DNA of 45,306 nucleotides from positions 1 to 45,306 of IMG/VR virus record IMGVR_UViG_3300005841_000045; one strand, 5' to 3'. Position 1 is the stretch's first letter, and each line of letters starts with the position of its first letter. The notes beneath the pieces are model-generated. The model had not been told where the DNA came from and did no database searches. It was given only the letters and a program-made list of their open reading frames with translations. A program made the translations under genes and the position numbers. Shown in pieces: positions 24,458 through 32,946 of the stretch. Origin of the DNA: a virus.

Positions 24458-25312
24458 GATACCCCATTCACCAGTAATGTCGGCCGTGGAACTGCCGACG
24501 CGGTTTATCACGAGTGGCAAACCGACAGTCTAGCTGCCCCGAATACTGCCAACGCGCAGTTCCAGGGCGACGACATTGCGACTTTTACTGCCGCATCAGT
24601 GACGACAAGGCTGGGTAATAGAACCCAGATCTCTAGAAAAGAAGTCATCATCTCGGCGACGCTGGACGCGGTGAACAAAGCCGGCCGGCGCACCGAGCTG
24701 GCCTACCAGCTCACCAAGCGTGCCAAGGAGCTGAAGATCGACATCGAAGCGATCCTGCTCTCGAACCAGGCCAAGGTCGTTGGTGCGGCGGCAACGGCGC
24801 CGAAAGCTGCCAGCGTGTTGAGCTGGATCAAGACCAACGTCAGCCATGTCGGCACCAATCCTACTGGAGACGGGACCGATGCACGGGTAGACGGCACGCC
24901 GCGGGCCTTTACCGAGGCGATGCTCAAAACGGTGATGGCGAGCGTTTACAACAACAGTTCGGAGGACCTCGACGTGCTGATGGTGGGCGCGTCGAACAAA
25001 GCGGTGGCCTCAGGGTTCGCCGGCGGCGCACAGAAGACCTACGACGTGTCGGATCGTAAGTTGGTTACCACGATCGACGTGTACGTGGGCGATTTTTCGA
25101 CCGTGAGGATCATCCCCAACCGCTTTATGCGGGTGCGGGATGCGCTCCTGCTCAATTGGTCACTCTGGTCGGTCGATTGGTTGCGGCCGATCCGGCAGTT
25201 CGAGTTGGCCAAGACGGGCGACGCCGAGAAGCGGATGCTTGTGGGTGAATGGACATTGCGGGCCAACAACGAGGCCGGCAACGGAGCCGTTTACGACCTC
25301 ACGGCGCCGTAA
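24458..25312 (+). CDS. major capsid protein, exon 2 (DUF5309 family)
   Basis: 284 codons plus stop, giving a 318-aa protein with exon 1. Family phrases in order: DTPFTSNVGRG, YHEWQTDSLA, GNRTQISRKEV, then ELAYQLTKRAKELKIDIEA with the C-terminal strands ending in the usual VGEWTL/ALR-like segment. These are DUF5309 (HK97-fold capsid protein) features. Upstream in-frame codons from 24425 belong to the intron and are not translated in spliced messenger. A strong terminator follows. Confidence 0.9.
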   Translation, partial: DTPFTSNVGRGTADAVYHEWQTDSLAAPNTANAQFQGDDIATFTAASVTTRLGNRTQISRKEVIISATLDAVNKAGRRTELAYQLTKRAKELKIDIEAILLSNQAKVVGAAATAPKAASVLSWIKTNVSHVGTNPTGDGTDARVDGTPRAFTEAMLKTVMASVYNNSSEDLDVLMVGASNKAVASGFAGGAQKTYDVSDRKLVTTIDVYVGDFSTVRIIPNRFMRVRDALLLNWSLWSVDWLRPIRQFELAKTGDAEKRMLVGEWTLRANNEAGNGAVYDLTAP

Positions 25313-25326
25313 CCGGACCTGAACAG

Positions 25327-25361
25327 AAGGAGGGACAACTCTGGGGTTGTTCCTCCTTTTT
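25327..25361 (+). terminator. intrinsic terminator after the capsid gene
   Basis: AAGGAGGGACAAC and GTTGTTCCTCCTT form a 13-pair stem with one G-T wobble around TCTGGG, followed by TTTTT. It is a strong terminator just behind the capsid stop. Confidence 0.9.
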
Positions 25362-25519
25362 CATGGCGCGTCCGGCAACCGCTTAGCGCAGCGCGGGCAC
25401 CATCGCCGTTCTGTCGCGACCAGGCCACGCACCCGCGCCCTCGGGTGGCCAAACAACCGGCACAACGCCCGAGCCCACCAGCTCGGCTCGACAACGACCC
25501 ATTCATCGGTGACTTGCAT
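25361..25519 (-). CDS. small antisense zinc-finger protein
   Basis: 52 aa from ATG 25519 with a strong GAGGAGG nine bases upstream. It has the order LCRLFGHPRARVR then WCPRCAKRL, a C-x5-H...C-x2-C arrangement that fits a zinc site. Its start codon shares the same CATG with the divergent + gene at 25518, an unusual two-way start. The gene ends at the T-run of the capsid terminator. Confidence 0.55.
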   Translation of the reverse strand: MQVTDEWVVVEPSWWARALCRLFGHPRARVRGLVATERRWCPRCAKRLPDAP

Positions 25520-25838
25520 GACCGAATACCTCCTCAACCACGATCTCCAGACTGGCATCTACGAGACCTTCGAGTACAACGAAGACACCGGCGACATAAT
25601 TATTAGAAGATGGGCCGACGTGCAGCCGGTGCTGGATGCCAACAAATCCTTCCACTTAGAGAGCGACGGCAAGGGCAAGGATGCCTGGCTGGCGGCGCGC
25701 ATCCCGGACAACATCGCGCAGGATTGGCTCACCCGCTTCGGCATCAACGCCTGGAAGGGCGAGCACTGGCCGATGGTGAAGAAGCTGCTGCAAGACCCCG
25801 AATGGCGGGATTTACGCCCCACAAGTTTTAAACTTTGA
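25518..25838 (+). CDS. small conserved phage structural-region protein
   Basis: 106 aa, starting MTEYLLNHD. The phrases TIYETFEYNEDTGDIIIRRWAD-like, VLDANK, then IPDNIAQDWLTRFGI and LLQDPEWRDLRPTSFKL recur in a small phage family found next to the capsid gene. Function unknown. Start codon lies inside the same CATG as the antisense start at 25519. Confidence 0.7.
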   Translation: MTEYLLNHDLQTGIYETFEYNEDTGDIIIRRWADVQPVLDANKSFHLESDGKGKDAWLAARIPDNIAQDWLTRFGINAWKGEHWPMVKKLLQDPEWRDLRPTSFKL

Positions 25839-25840
25839 GT

Positions 25841-25877
25841 TATAATATGCGGCCTGACCGGGCGTTGCTGCGCCCGG
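25841..25877 (+). promoter_or_regulatory. -10-like element and stem-loop before an inserted endonuclease
   Basis: TATAAT at 25841-25846 begins right after the previous stop, and CCGGGCG-TTGCTG-CGCCCGG (25858-25877) makes a 7-bp hairpin. They precede the endonuclease-VII-like gene, which may bring its own promoter. No clear -35. Confidence 0.4.
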
Positions 25878-25908
25878 CCAAGCCTAACCATCGGCAAGGG
25901 AGTGAGCC

Positions 25909-26532
25909 ATGCCAGAGGCTGATGACATATTACCGCGATTTCGTCGCGCCGCAGCCCGTAAGGCCGGGCTTATGTATTATTTTACAGGCAAGCCTTGCCC
26001 TAAGGGGCACGTTACATATCGACTAACAAAAACTGCACATTGTATTGAGTGTGACGTATTAAAACGCCAGGCGTACAAAGCTAAGAATTTGGCGCATTGG
26101 CATGACAAATACGATAATGATCCGGAATTTAGGGCAAGTCAGCAAAAGCGTATTCGCGAGAGATGGAAAGATCCTAAATTTCGAGAGTATCGCCGTGAGT
26201 ATCATAGAAGGCGATACAAAGAAGACCTAGCATTTCGTGAGATAAAAAAATTAGCAGCGATTGCCAATCGCAAAAATGGCGGTCATCGCTGGTCTACGCT
26301 TGGTGTTAGTCGAGAAAAATTTACAGAAATGCTTGCTTCCCAAAATAACTTGTGTGCAATTTGTGGTAATGCTCTGGATGGTGGAAAGGAAACCCATTTA
26401 GATCATAATCATAAAACTGGTAAAATTAGAGGTATTTTGTGTCGTGGATGCAATCACGGGATTGGTCACTTTTATGAAAAGATCGAACTGATGCGAAATG
26501 CCATTAGATACTTGGAGAAGTATAATGTGTAA
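25909..26532 (+). CDS. endonuclease VII-like (His-Me finger) mobile nuclease
   Basis: 207 aa. N-terminal GKPCPKGH then CIECD; long charged helix with Arg/Tyr/Lys; C-terminal CAICG...HLDHNHKTGKIRGILCRGCNHGIGH, the recombination-endonuclease-VII signature with the catalytic His and zinc cysteines, ended by AIRYLEKYN. Base composition is strikingly AT-rich against its neighbours, which marks recent transfer. Most likely a free-standing mobile endonuclease inserted between the capsid-side gene and the adaptor gene; a Holliday-junction resolvase role is less likely because of its position. Confidence 0.88.
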   Translation: MPEADDILPRFRRAAARKAGLMYYFTGKPCPKGHVTYRLTKTAHCIECDVLKRQAYKAKNLAHWHDKYDNDPEFRASQQKRIRERWKDPKFREYRREYHRRRYKEDLAFREIKKLAAIANRKNGGHRWSTLGVSREKFTEMLASQNNLCAICGNALDGGKETHLDHNHKTGKIRGILCRGCNHGIGHFYEKIELMRNAIRYLEKYNV

Positions 26533-26574
26533 TTGCAAGCACCTGAGACCAACCAGTTTTAAGCTGTAGGGCGC

Positions 26575-27564
26575 ATGGCACTTTCGACCTACACCGACTT
26601 GCGGACCGCCGTACTTGGCTGGCTAGCCCGGCCGGGCGATCCGTTGGTGGCACCGGCGGTGCCCGATATGGTCCGCCTGTTCGAGGCCGAGGCCAACCGG
26701 CGCCTCAGAACGATCGATGCCGAGCGGCACGCGGTTCTGACCATGGACACGAACGGGTTTATGGTATTGCCGCAAGATTGCTGGGCTATCCGGTCGGTCG
26801 CCTTGAACGGGCTGCAATTGCAGTTCATGCCGCCCGGATCGGAAGTGTTTTCGCAGCCCGGTGGCAGTCCCCGCTATTACAGTTTGCTCGGCTACAACCA
26901 GGGTGCGGAGGATGGTCAGGGCGGGCAATGGCTGGAGTTCTGGCTGTTTGTTGGTCCCACCGCCGGCGGCACTATCGAGTTGATGTATCAGGTCGGCGTG
27001 CCGCCGCTCGGCGCTACCAGGCCAACCAACTGGCTCCTGGAAACCCATCCCGATGCCTACACCTTTGGCACCCTGGCCGAGGCCGAGCTTTACATCGGCC
27101 ACGACGAGCGGGCGCCGATGTGGCTACAACGGCGCGACGCGGTATTCGCCTCGATCGAGGCGTTTGACCGCAAGACCCGCTGGGCCGGCCCGATGCAGAT
27201 CCGGGCGCACGGTATCCAAACCAGCGCCGGCAGTGCCAGCGGCGGGGCGGCGCCCGCTCCGGTTCCGTTACCGGTTGCCGAGGCGGCGGTGCGGGTGGTC
27301 AATCCGTTCTCGGGCGCCCTAGTGGTGATGTTGGCTGGCGAGCGGGCTTTGTATGTCGCTGGCGGTCCTCGCGCCGCCCTGACGATTTGGTTGCCGCCGG
27401 CGGAGCCGGACATGTTGGTGGAGATCAGTTTTGCCAACCCCGTGACGGCGCTGACGATAGCGGATGCCGGCGCCGCGCCCTTATCGCCCCCCGAGAATGC
27501 TTACGGTCCAGGTGCCGGATTGCAGTTCCGTTATCTAGAGACGGGTTGGGTGTACTGGGCATGA
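26575..27564 (+). CDS. head-tail adaptor protein
   Basis: 329 aa. Residues 1-200 fit podovirus adaptors that dock under the portal: TYTDLRTAVLGWLARPGDP, the MVRLFEAEANRRLRT helix and PTNWLLETHPDAYTFGTLAEAELYIG. The remaining 120 residues after a Gly/Ala/Pro linker form a separate beta-rich domain (IWLPPAEPDMLVEISF) not usual in short adaptors. It would seal the portal after packaging and hold the tail. Confidence 0.75.
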   Translation: MALSTYTDLRTAVLGWLARPGDPLVAPAVPDMVRLFEAEANRRLRTIDAERHAVLTMDTNGFMVLPQDCWAIRSVALNGLQLQFMPPGSEVFSQPGGSPRYYSLLGYNQGAEDGQGGQWLEFWLFVGPTAGGTIELMYQVGVPPLGATRPTNWLLETHPDAYTFGTLAEAELYIGHDERAPMWLQRRDAVFASIEAFDRKTRWAGPMQIRAHGIQTSAGSASGGAAPAPVPLPVAEAAVRVVNPFSGALVVMLAGERALYVAGGPRAALTIWLPPAEPDMLVEISFANPVTALTIADAGAAPLSPPENAYGPGAGLQFRYLETGWVYWA

Positions 27565-27635
27565 CCATCGCGCCGATGCGATCGATCATACGAAGGATTG
27601 TATGCCCACCGCTTGTCTGGTGTCGAGTGGCTTAG
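27561..27635 (+). CDS. possible 24-aa peptide
   Basis: An ATGA overlap with the adaptor stop opens 24 codons (MTIAPMRSIIRRIVCPPLVW, then four more). It is basic and hydrophobic. The overlap supports translation, but nothing else does. Confidence 0.25.
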   Translation: MTIAPMRSIIRRIVCPPLVWCRVA

Positions 27636-27656
27636 GGGACGAGGGGTAGCAAGCCG

Positions 27657-29261
27657 GTGACTATAGCAAGTTGGCCAGAATGGCTGCCGGATCAGCCGGA
27701 TTTCGGCAACACCGGCAGCCCGGTCATCAAGAACTGCGTGCCGCTGACCCAGAAATCCTACGGCCCGATGCCGACGGGGGTGCCGTGGAGCGACAACACC
27801 CTGGACGAGGTCTGCCAGGGTTCCTACTCACTCCGCGCCCCGGACGGGCAGGTCTACATCTTCGCCGGCGACCGGCAAAAGCTCTACCAGGTGGTGCCGA
27901 CCACTAAAAACTTGGCCGACGCCTCGCGCACTACCGGCGGGGCTTATGCGACGCCGCCCATCCTCTTGGCGGGCGGTCACTGGTCGATGACCAGCTTTGG
28001 CGACCGCATCATCGCGACCAACGGGGTGGACCCGATCCAGAGCCTGGCCTTGGGGGATGCTAACTTCGCCGATCTGCAGCCGGGTGACCCGCTGGCCGAC
28101 CCGGTCGTTGCGCCTGCGCCGGTCGCCAAATACGTCGCGGTGGTGAAAGACTTCCTGATGGTCGGCAACACCGTCGACGACGTGGACGGGCCCAGACCCT
28201 ATCGGGTGTGGTGGTCGAGCATCAACGACCCGCCTTCCTGGCCAGTCCCGGGAAGCATAGAAGCGCAACAGGTCATGAGCGATTACCAAGATCTGGTGCA
28301 AACCGACCTGGGCAACGTCACTCAGTTGGTCTCCGGTTTTTCTCCCGGTAGCGATGTCGTTATTTTCTGCGAGAGGGGGATTTACACAGCCTCCTTCACG
28401 GGACCGCCACTCATCTTCCAGTTTAGAATTGCTCAAGGTGCCAGCGGCACGATGGCGCCGCGTTCGGTGGTGGTGGATCACGCACGCGACCAGAGCGGCG
28501 CCGTCCGGCCGGTCTGTTACTACCTGTCGTCCGATGGCTTTGCTGCCTTTGACGGTAGTGCCTCTTACCCCGTCGGCGCCCAGAAATGGGACGCCTTGTT
28601 CTGGCGCGAGCTGGACGACCAATACCTGACTTATGTTCAGGGTATCCGCGACCCGCGCTCTCGCAGCGTCATCTGGGCCTATCCAACGGTCGGTTCAAAC
28701 GGTCTTCTCAGCCGTCTTTTCGTCTACAACTGGGAGCTTTCCCGCGCCTCCTACATCGACCTCGATCCGCCGCTGACGCACGTCGAGTGGATGACGGTCG
28801 CGATGTACGGCACCATCTACAACCTCGACAATATCGACGGGCTCGGCGACCTCGACACCATCTTGCCGTCCTTTGACGATCCGTTCTGGACCGGCAACAT
28901 GGCGTCCAGGCTATCCTTCTTTGACCGGGATCACCGTCTGGTAATCGGTGGCGGCCCGGCGATGGCGCCTACTTTAGAAACCGCCGAGATGCAGCCAAAC
29001 GATGGCAGGCGGGCGTGGGTGCGGATGACGCGGCCCCTCAATGACGGCAACGCCACCGCGACAATCGCGGTTGGCCACCGCGAGCGGCAGACCGATCCCG
29101 TCACCTGGGATCCGCCGGTCGCGCTCAATGAGATCGGGGAGTGCCCGCAGCGGACTACCGGGCGATATCTGCGGTTTCGGATGCAGATGCCGGCGGGGCA
29201 GACCTGGAGGCAGCTTCAGGGCATAGAGCTTGACCTTTTCCCGGAAGGTTCGCGGCGCTGA
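27657..29261 (+). CDS. tail or DNA-stabilisation protein (P22 gp10-like)
   Basis: 534 aa, GTG start behind GGGGTAGC. Beta-rich with repeated short strands and Asp-Gly turns throughout (LYQVVPTTKNLADA, SFGDRIIATNGVDPIQSL, VKDFLMVGNTVDD, YYLSSDGFAAFDGS), which is how beta-propeller tail proteins look. Position after the adaptor is that of the P22 gp10 tail-hub protein, and homologues in such phages carry the GDRIIATNG and DGFAAFDG phrases. The assignment to gp10 function is by position and fold impression. Confidence 0.65.
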   Translation: MTIASWPEWLPDQPDFGNTGSPVIKNCVPLTQKSYGPMPTGVPWSDNTLDEVCQGSYSLRAPDGQVYIFAGDRQKLYQVVPTTKNLADASRTTGGAYATPPILLAGGHWSMTSFGDRIIATNGVDPIQSLALGDANFADLQPGDPLADPVVAPAPVAKYVAVVKDFLMVGNTVDDVDGPRPYRVWWSSINDPPSWPVPGSIEAQQVMSDYQDLVQTDLGNVTQLVSGFSPGSDVVIFCERGIYTASFTGPPLIFQFRIAQGASGTMAPRSVVVDHARDQSGAVRPVCYYLSSDGFAAFDGSASYPVGAQKWDALFWRELDDQYLTYVQGIRDPRSRSVIWAYPTVGSNGLLSRLFVYNWELSRASYIDLDPPLTHVEWMTVAMYGTIYNLDNIDGLGDLDTILPSFDDPFWTGNMASRLSFFDRDHRLVIGGGPAMAPTLETAEMQPNDGRRAWVRMTRPLNDGNATATIAVGHRERQTDPVTWDPPVALNEIGECPQRTTGRYLRFRMQMPAGQTWRQLQGIELDLFPEGSRR

Positions 29262-29290
29262 TGTGTCCTGTTCGAGCAGCGGAAGATTAG

Positions 29291-29521
29291 ATGGCCGCGC
29301 ACAGCCCGCTCACCACCACCGTGCCCACAGTGCCGCCGGATCAGCCGCCGCAAGCCTGGGCCTCATGGCTGCGCGGCATGGCGGAGAGCCTTAATTTGCT
29401 TGCCGCCCGCGCCAACAATGTGCCGCCGGACGCGGCCAACGATGCAGCAGCGGCCGCGGCAGGCGTACCGGTCGGCGGTCTCTACAAAAACGGCAGTGTT
29501 TTGATGGTGCGGGTTGCCTGA
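29291..29521 (+). CDS. small conserved phage protein
   Basis: 76 aa, GGAAGA upstream. The end AAAAAGVPVGGLYKNGSVLMVRV is a motif repeatedly found in short phage proteins of the tail region. N-terminal half is Pro/Thr-rich. Function unknown; overlaps the next reading frame by eight bases if that starts at TTG 29514. Confidence 0.6.
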   Translation: MAAHSPLTTTVPTVPPDQPPQAWASWLRGMAESLNLLAARANNVPPDAANDAAAAAAGVPVGGLYKNGSVLMVRVA

Positions 29522-29930
29522 AGTCAGCGTGCGCTTGCCGCCGCTCGATGAACTGGCGGAACGCTGGCGGTACATCGCGCCGCTCCTTGCCAAGTCTACC
29601 CTCCGGGCCGGCGGCGCTTACGAGCCGGTCGATGTCTTGCGGGCGGCGTTTGCTGGCCAGTTCGGTATCTGGATCTGTGAAATAGACCGCAAGGTCGCCG
29701 CCGTCATCGTCACCGAGATCAAGCAGTACCCACGCCGCCGCGCGCTCGAAATGATCTTTGCCGGCGGCAGCAACATGGAAATGTGGATCAAGCCGTTGAT
29801 TGAAGCAATTGACCGGCACGCGCGGGAAACCGGGTGTCAGTGCATCACTACGCTTGGCCGCCCCGGGTGGCTGCGCGCTTGGGGGGCCGAAGCGACCGGC
29901 GACATCGCGATGCTGCGAAGGGTTGAATAG
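29514..29930 (+). CDS. GNAT-like phage protein
   Basis: 138 aa from TTG 29514; GTG 29529 is an alternative start behind the stop of the previous gene. The order FGIWICEIDRKVAAVIVTEIKQYPRRRALEMIFAGG-like strands then LIEAIDRHARETGC and GRPGWLRAWG fits the acetyltransferase-like small proteins often found between tail genes. No clear acetyl-CoA loop, so activity is doubtful. Confidence 0.6.
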   Translation: MPEVSVRLPPLDELAERWRYIAPLLAKSTLRAGGAYEPVDVLRAAFAGQFGIWICEIDRKVAAVIVTEIKQYPRRRALEMIFAGGSNMEMWIKPLIEAIDRHARETGCQCITTLGRPGWLRAWGAEATGDIAMLRRVE

Positions 29931-31421
29931 ATGGGCAAGCCGTCGCAGACCAACGCCACCAGTACCGCCATTAACCCGGTGCAGGTGGCACAACAACCTT
30001 ATCTCAACTACGGTTGGGGGCAGGCGCAGAACCTCTACCAGAACAACCCGCAGACTTATTACCCCGGCCAGACCCTGGCCGACTATATCCCGCCCAACAC
30101 CCTGCAAACCCAGGGCTACCAGGACCTCTACAACACCGGGCAGAACGTCACTGCCGGCATGTGGCCGACTGCCAACACCGCATTCCAGCAAGCTGCCGGC
30201 GGGCAATATGGCGGGGCCTACAACCCGGCCTATCCGTTTTACCAGCAGTTCGCCGGCGGCTCCGGGCCGGTGATGAATAACTATCAGGCGCTGGAGAACG
30301 ATGCGCGGCAGGGTGGTCAGCAATACGCGAGTGCGGTCGGGCAATATGCCGCCCCCTCGATGGCATATGGCGCCCAAGGTGCTGCCAATAACAATCTGGG
30401 ATTGAGCCAATTAGGCCAGACAGCCTCGGGCTATTACCTGAACTCCAACCCGTACATGGCCCAGATGGTCCAGTCGGCGATGGACCCGGTGACCCGCAAC
30501 TACCAGACCAGTGTTGCTCCCTCGCTCGATGCCGCCGCCAGCGCGGCGGGGCGGTACGGTTCGGGGACCCAGGCCGGGCTTACCAGCACGGCGCAGCAGA
30601 ACCTCGGCCGCAGCCTCTCTGACCTGTCGGGCAACCTCTACGGACAGCAATACGCGAGGGAGCGCCAGGCGCAGGACGCCGCCGCACAAAACTATGGCCA
30701 GCTCTACAATGCTGGCCTCAACCTCGGCCTGACCGGGGCGCAGCAGGCCGCCAACATCCAGGGTGCTGCCGGCAACCAGTATTGGCAGGGTCAGACCGCA
30801 GCGCAAAACGCCGCCAACCAGTACGGTGCGACTTCGCTGGCCGGCACCGCCGGGCTATCGAGCGGCTTCAATCAAGGCAATCAGAACTCGCTCGACGCCT
30901 TGCGGATGTACCCTGGCCTGGCGCAGGCCGCTTACTCGGGGCCGCAGGCGACGATCCAGGCGGGGACTGGTCTCACCGCGCAAGACCAGCAATACCGCCA
31001 GTTCCAGCAGCAGCAGATCCAAGACCAGATGGCGCGCTATTACGGGGTGCAGCAGGCGCCATGGCAGGGGCTGGAGCAATTCATGCACACGATCGGTCAG
31101 CCGCAGCAAGGCAGCAGCACCCAGACGACACCCTATTTCTCCAACCCGGTTGCCGGGATCGGCAGCCTGTTATCCGGGGTCGGCGGGCTTGCTACCGCGT
31201 TTTCCGATCGCCGCTTGAAAGAAGACGATCAGGTCGTTGGCAAGATTGGCGATCTGCCGATCCACAGCTTTAAGTACAAAGGCGATAACCAGCAGCGCGT
31301 CGGCTTTATGGCCGACGAGGTCGACCCCCAGGCGGTCATCGAACACCCCAGCGGATACAAGATGGTGAATTACGAGCGGGCCTTGGGCAGCGCGCTTAAC
31401 TCCTTTATGAGCAAGAACTGA
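29931..31421 (+). CDS. tail fibre/structural protein with S74 chaperone domain
   Basis: 496 aa. Long Gln/Asn/Gly/Ala/Tyr-rich body (many YGQ, NYG, AQQ repeats), then a C-terminal intramolecular chaperone of the peptidase S74 family: the catalytic SDRRLK with Ser425 and Lys430, IHSFKYKGDNQQRVGFMADEV, and MVNYERAL. In known members this domain trimerises the fibre and cuts itself off. Here the body lacks a beta-helix signature, so it may be a head-tail component carrying a fibre-type end. Confidence 0.8.
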   Translation: MGKPSQTNATSTAINPVQVAQQPYLNYGWGQAQNLYQNNPQTYYPGQTLADYIPPNTLQTQGYQDLYNTGQNVTAGMWPTANTAFQQAAGGQYGGAYNPAYPFYQQFAGGSGPVMNNYQALENDARQGGQQYASAVGQYAAPSMAYGAQGAANNNLGLSQLGQTASGYYLNSNPYMAQMVQSAMDPVTRNYQTSVAPSLDAAASAAGRYGSGTQAGLTSTAQQNLGRSLSDLSGNLYGQQYARERQAQDAAAQNYGQLYNAGLNLGLTGAQQAANIQGAAGNQYWQGQTAAQNAANQYGATSLAGTAGLSSGFNQGNQNSLDALRMYPGLAQAAYSGPQATIQAGTGLTAQDQQYRQFQQQQIQDQMARYYGVQQAPWQGLEQFMHTIGQPQQGSSTQTTPYFSNPVAGIGSLLSGVGGLATAFSDRRLKEDDQVVGKIGDLPIHSFKYKGDNQQRVGFMADEVDPQAVIEHPSGYKMVNYERALGSALNSFMSKN

Positions 31422-32041
31422 TGGCAGACATCTCCACCTGGTCGCCGGTCGACGAGAGCAACAACCAACCGCCACCGGACGGCTGGCCGGAAAATCAGAG
31501 CCCATCGTCGGTGAACAACTGTGCCCGCGCCATGATGGGCGCCGTCCGGCGATTTTACGACCAGATCATCGCCGGCACCCTGTCATTGCCGTACCTGCCG
31601 ATCACCGGCGGCACGATTACCGGCAACATCACCGCCAACGTCGTCACCGGGCAGCAACTGACGAGTAACGGCAATGTCGATGTCGCCGGTACGGTAACTG
31701 CGACCACCGGCCACTTCGCCGGCGACATCACCGGCAATGTCATTAGCAGCAACCAACTAACCAGCAACGGTAATATCAATTCAACCGGCCTAATCACCGC
31801 CGGCGGCGGGCTCACCTCGCCAGGCAACATTAGCGGCAACGTCCTTACCGGTAACGCAGTCAACTCGAACGGCAATCTCGGGGTGGCCGGAACCGGCAAC
31901 ATCGCGGGCGACCTTGGGGTAGCGGGTACGGTATTTGCGCACGCCTTTGTCGATACCGACGGGCTGTTCTCGGTGTTCGACACCTTGCGCGATTTGCAAG
32001 CTCGGGTCGAGGCTTTGGAAGGAGCAGCACATGCGCGGTGA
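31421..32041 (+). CDS. repeat-rich fibre protein
   Basis: 206 aa, one-base overlap with the S74 gene. The N-terminus (WPENQSPSSVNNCARAMMGAVRRFYDQI) is the conserved attachment region seen in many phage tail-fibre genes. The body repeats short strands of G-N-I/T/V-x-G-x-V (about a dozen GNI, GNV, SNG phrases), consistent with a trimeric beta-helical shaft. The end has a coiled-coil (FDTLRDLQARVEALEG). Confidence 0.75.
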   Translation: MADISTWSPVDESNNQPPPDGWPENQSPSSVNNCARAMMGAVRRFYDQIIAGTLSLPYLPITGGTITGNITANVVTGQQLTSNGNVDVAGTVTATTGHFAGDITGNVISSNQLTSNGNINSTGLITAGGGLTSPGNISGNVLTGNAVNSNGNLGVAGTGNIAGDLGVAGTVFAHAFVDTDGLFSVFDTLRDLQARVEALEGAAHAR

Positions 32042-32192
32042 CATGACGCCCCGGGAAGAGCGCGTGCGGGCGCGGGCCCAGCGTTTATGGCAAGAGGCCG
32101 GTCAGCCAGAAGGCCGGGACGAAGAGTTCTGGCACCGGGCGGAACGAGAGATCGCCGCCGAGATCCACCAGGAGAGGAACCCAGATGTCTGA
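32031..32192 (+). CDS. DUF2934-like small protein
   Basis: 53 aa from ATG 32031 with AAGGAG upstream. REERVRARAQRLWQEAGQPEG then DEEFWHRAEREIAAEI is the DUF2934 signature (ERI-x-RA-x-LWE-x-AG-x-P-x-G). The function of the family is not known; it is frequent in bacterial genomes and occurs in some phages. Confidence 0.75.
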   Translation: MRGDMTPREERVRARAQRLWQEAGQPEGRDEEFWHRAEREIAAEIHQERNPDV

Positions 32193-32934
32193 TTACGCAG
32201 CACTCCGAGAACTCTATTACGAAGCCTTGCAGATGATCCCGGATGGGGGCGCTACCCGCGGGGGCGCTACCCCGGCGGAAGGCCGTGCCGCGCCGGGCGA
32301 GCGGCAGATGTCGGAGGGGCTCAGGCGCGATCTCGAAGCCTATGGCGGGCGGAACCAGGACCCCAACGCCGAGCCCGCACTGATGCAAGCGCGCACCCAA
32401 GCCGAGTGGCACCAGGCACAACAGGCGCTGGTCTTGGCCGAGACCCCGCCGGAAGAATTGGCGATGGCAATGGGGGTGTCGGACGGGGTCGAGCCGTCGA
32501 AACAGCAAGGCGAGCGAATGCACGAACAGCGCGCCAAGGACGCGGCAGACCGGGTCGAGCAGTCGAAGCGCGACGTCGAGGCCATGCGGCAAGGCGAGTT
32601 CCGTTCGGGGGGTGTCGGCCGCTCGGCGCCGCAACCGGCTTCGACCCCGGGCTATGTCCCAGCTCCGGTGCAGGGCCAGACCCCGCCGGTTCCGGGGCGC
32701 CAATCCCCGCAGAACCCGACCCACCGGGAGAGCCACGAGCAGACCGCCGAAGCGCACCGCCAAGCGGCGGCGATCCACGGGGAAGCGGCGCAGAACCCGG
32801 CCAACCAGGCGCAGCACGGCGTCGCCCAGGCGGCGCACGAAGAGCAGGCCGCGGCGCATGAGAAAGAAGCGCAAGGTCAGCCAGGTGCGCCGGAAGCCAG
32901 GACGCAACCCAAGAACGGCAAGCCGGCCAAGTAA
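32185..32934 (+). CDS. low-complexity helical protein
   Basis: 249 aa. Rich in Ala, Gln, Glu and Arg with long predicted coils (ERMHEQRAKDAADRVEQSKRD) and Pro-rich linkers; the C-terminal 80 residues are a His/Gln/Ala repeat (EAHRQAAAIHGEAAQNPANQ). Tandem copies of GGGGGCGCTACCC near 32245-32272 encode a duplicated GGAT-R/P phrase. Position before the ejection proteins suggests an internal virion protein; no catalytic motif. Confidence 0.6.
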   Translation: MSDYAALRELYYEALQMIPDGGATRGGATPAEGRAAPGERQMSEGLRRDLEAYGGRNQDPNAEPALMQARTQAEWHQAQQALVLAETPPEELAMAMGVSDGVEPSKQQGERMHEQRAKDAADRVEQSKRDVEAMRQGEFRSGGVGRSAPQPASTPGYVPAPVQGQTPPVPGRQSPQNPTHRESHEQTAEAHRQAAAIHGEAAQNPANQAQHGVAQAAHEEQAAAHEKEAQGQPGAPEARTQPKNGKPAK

Positions 32935-32946
32935 GGGACACTACCT

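Noticed and set aside
29391-30410. 339-codon minus-strand frame opposite the GNAT-like and S74 genes.
   Set aside because: Antisense shadow; no motif and no start signal.
31555-32907. 450-codon minus-strand frame opposite the fibre and low-complexity genes.
   Set aside because: It spans three plus-strand genes with good ribosome-binding sites and recognisable motifs and shows no protein motif itself.
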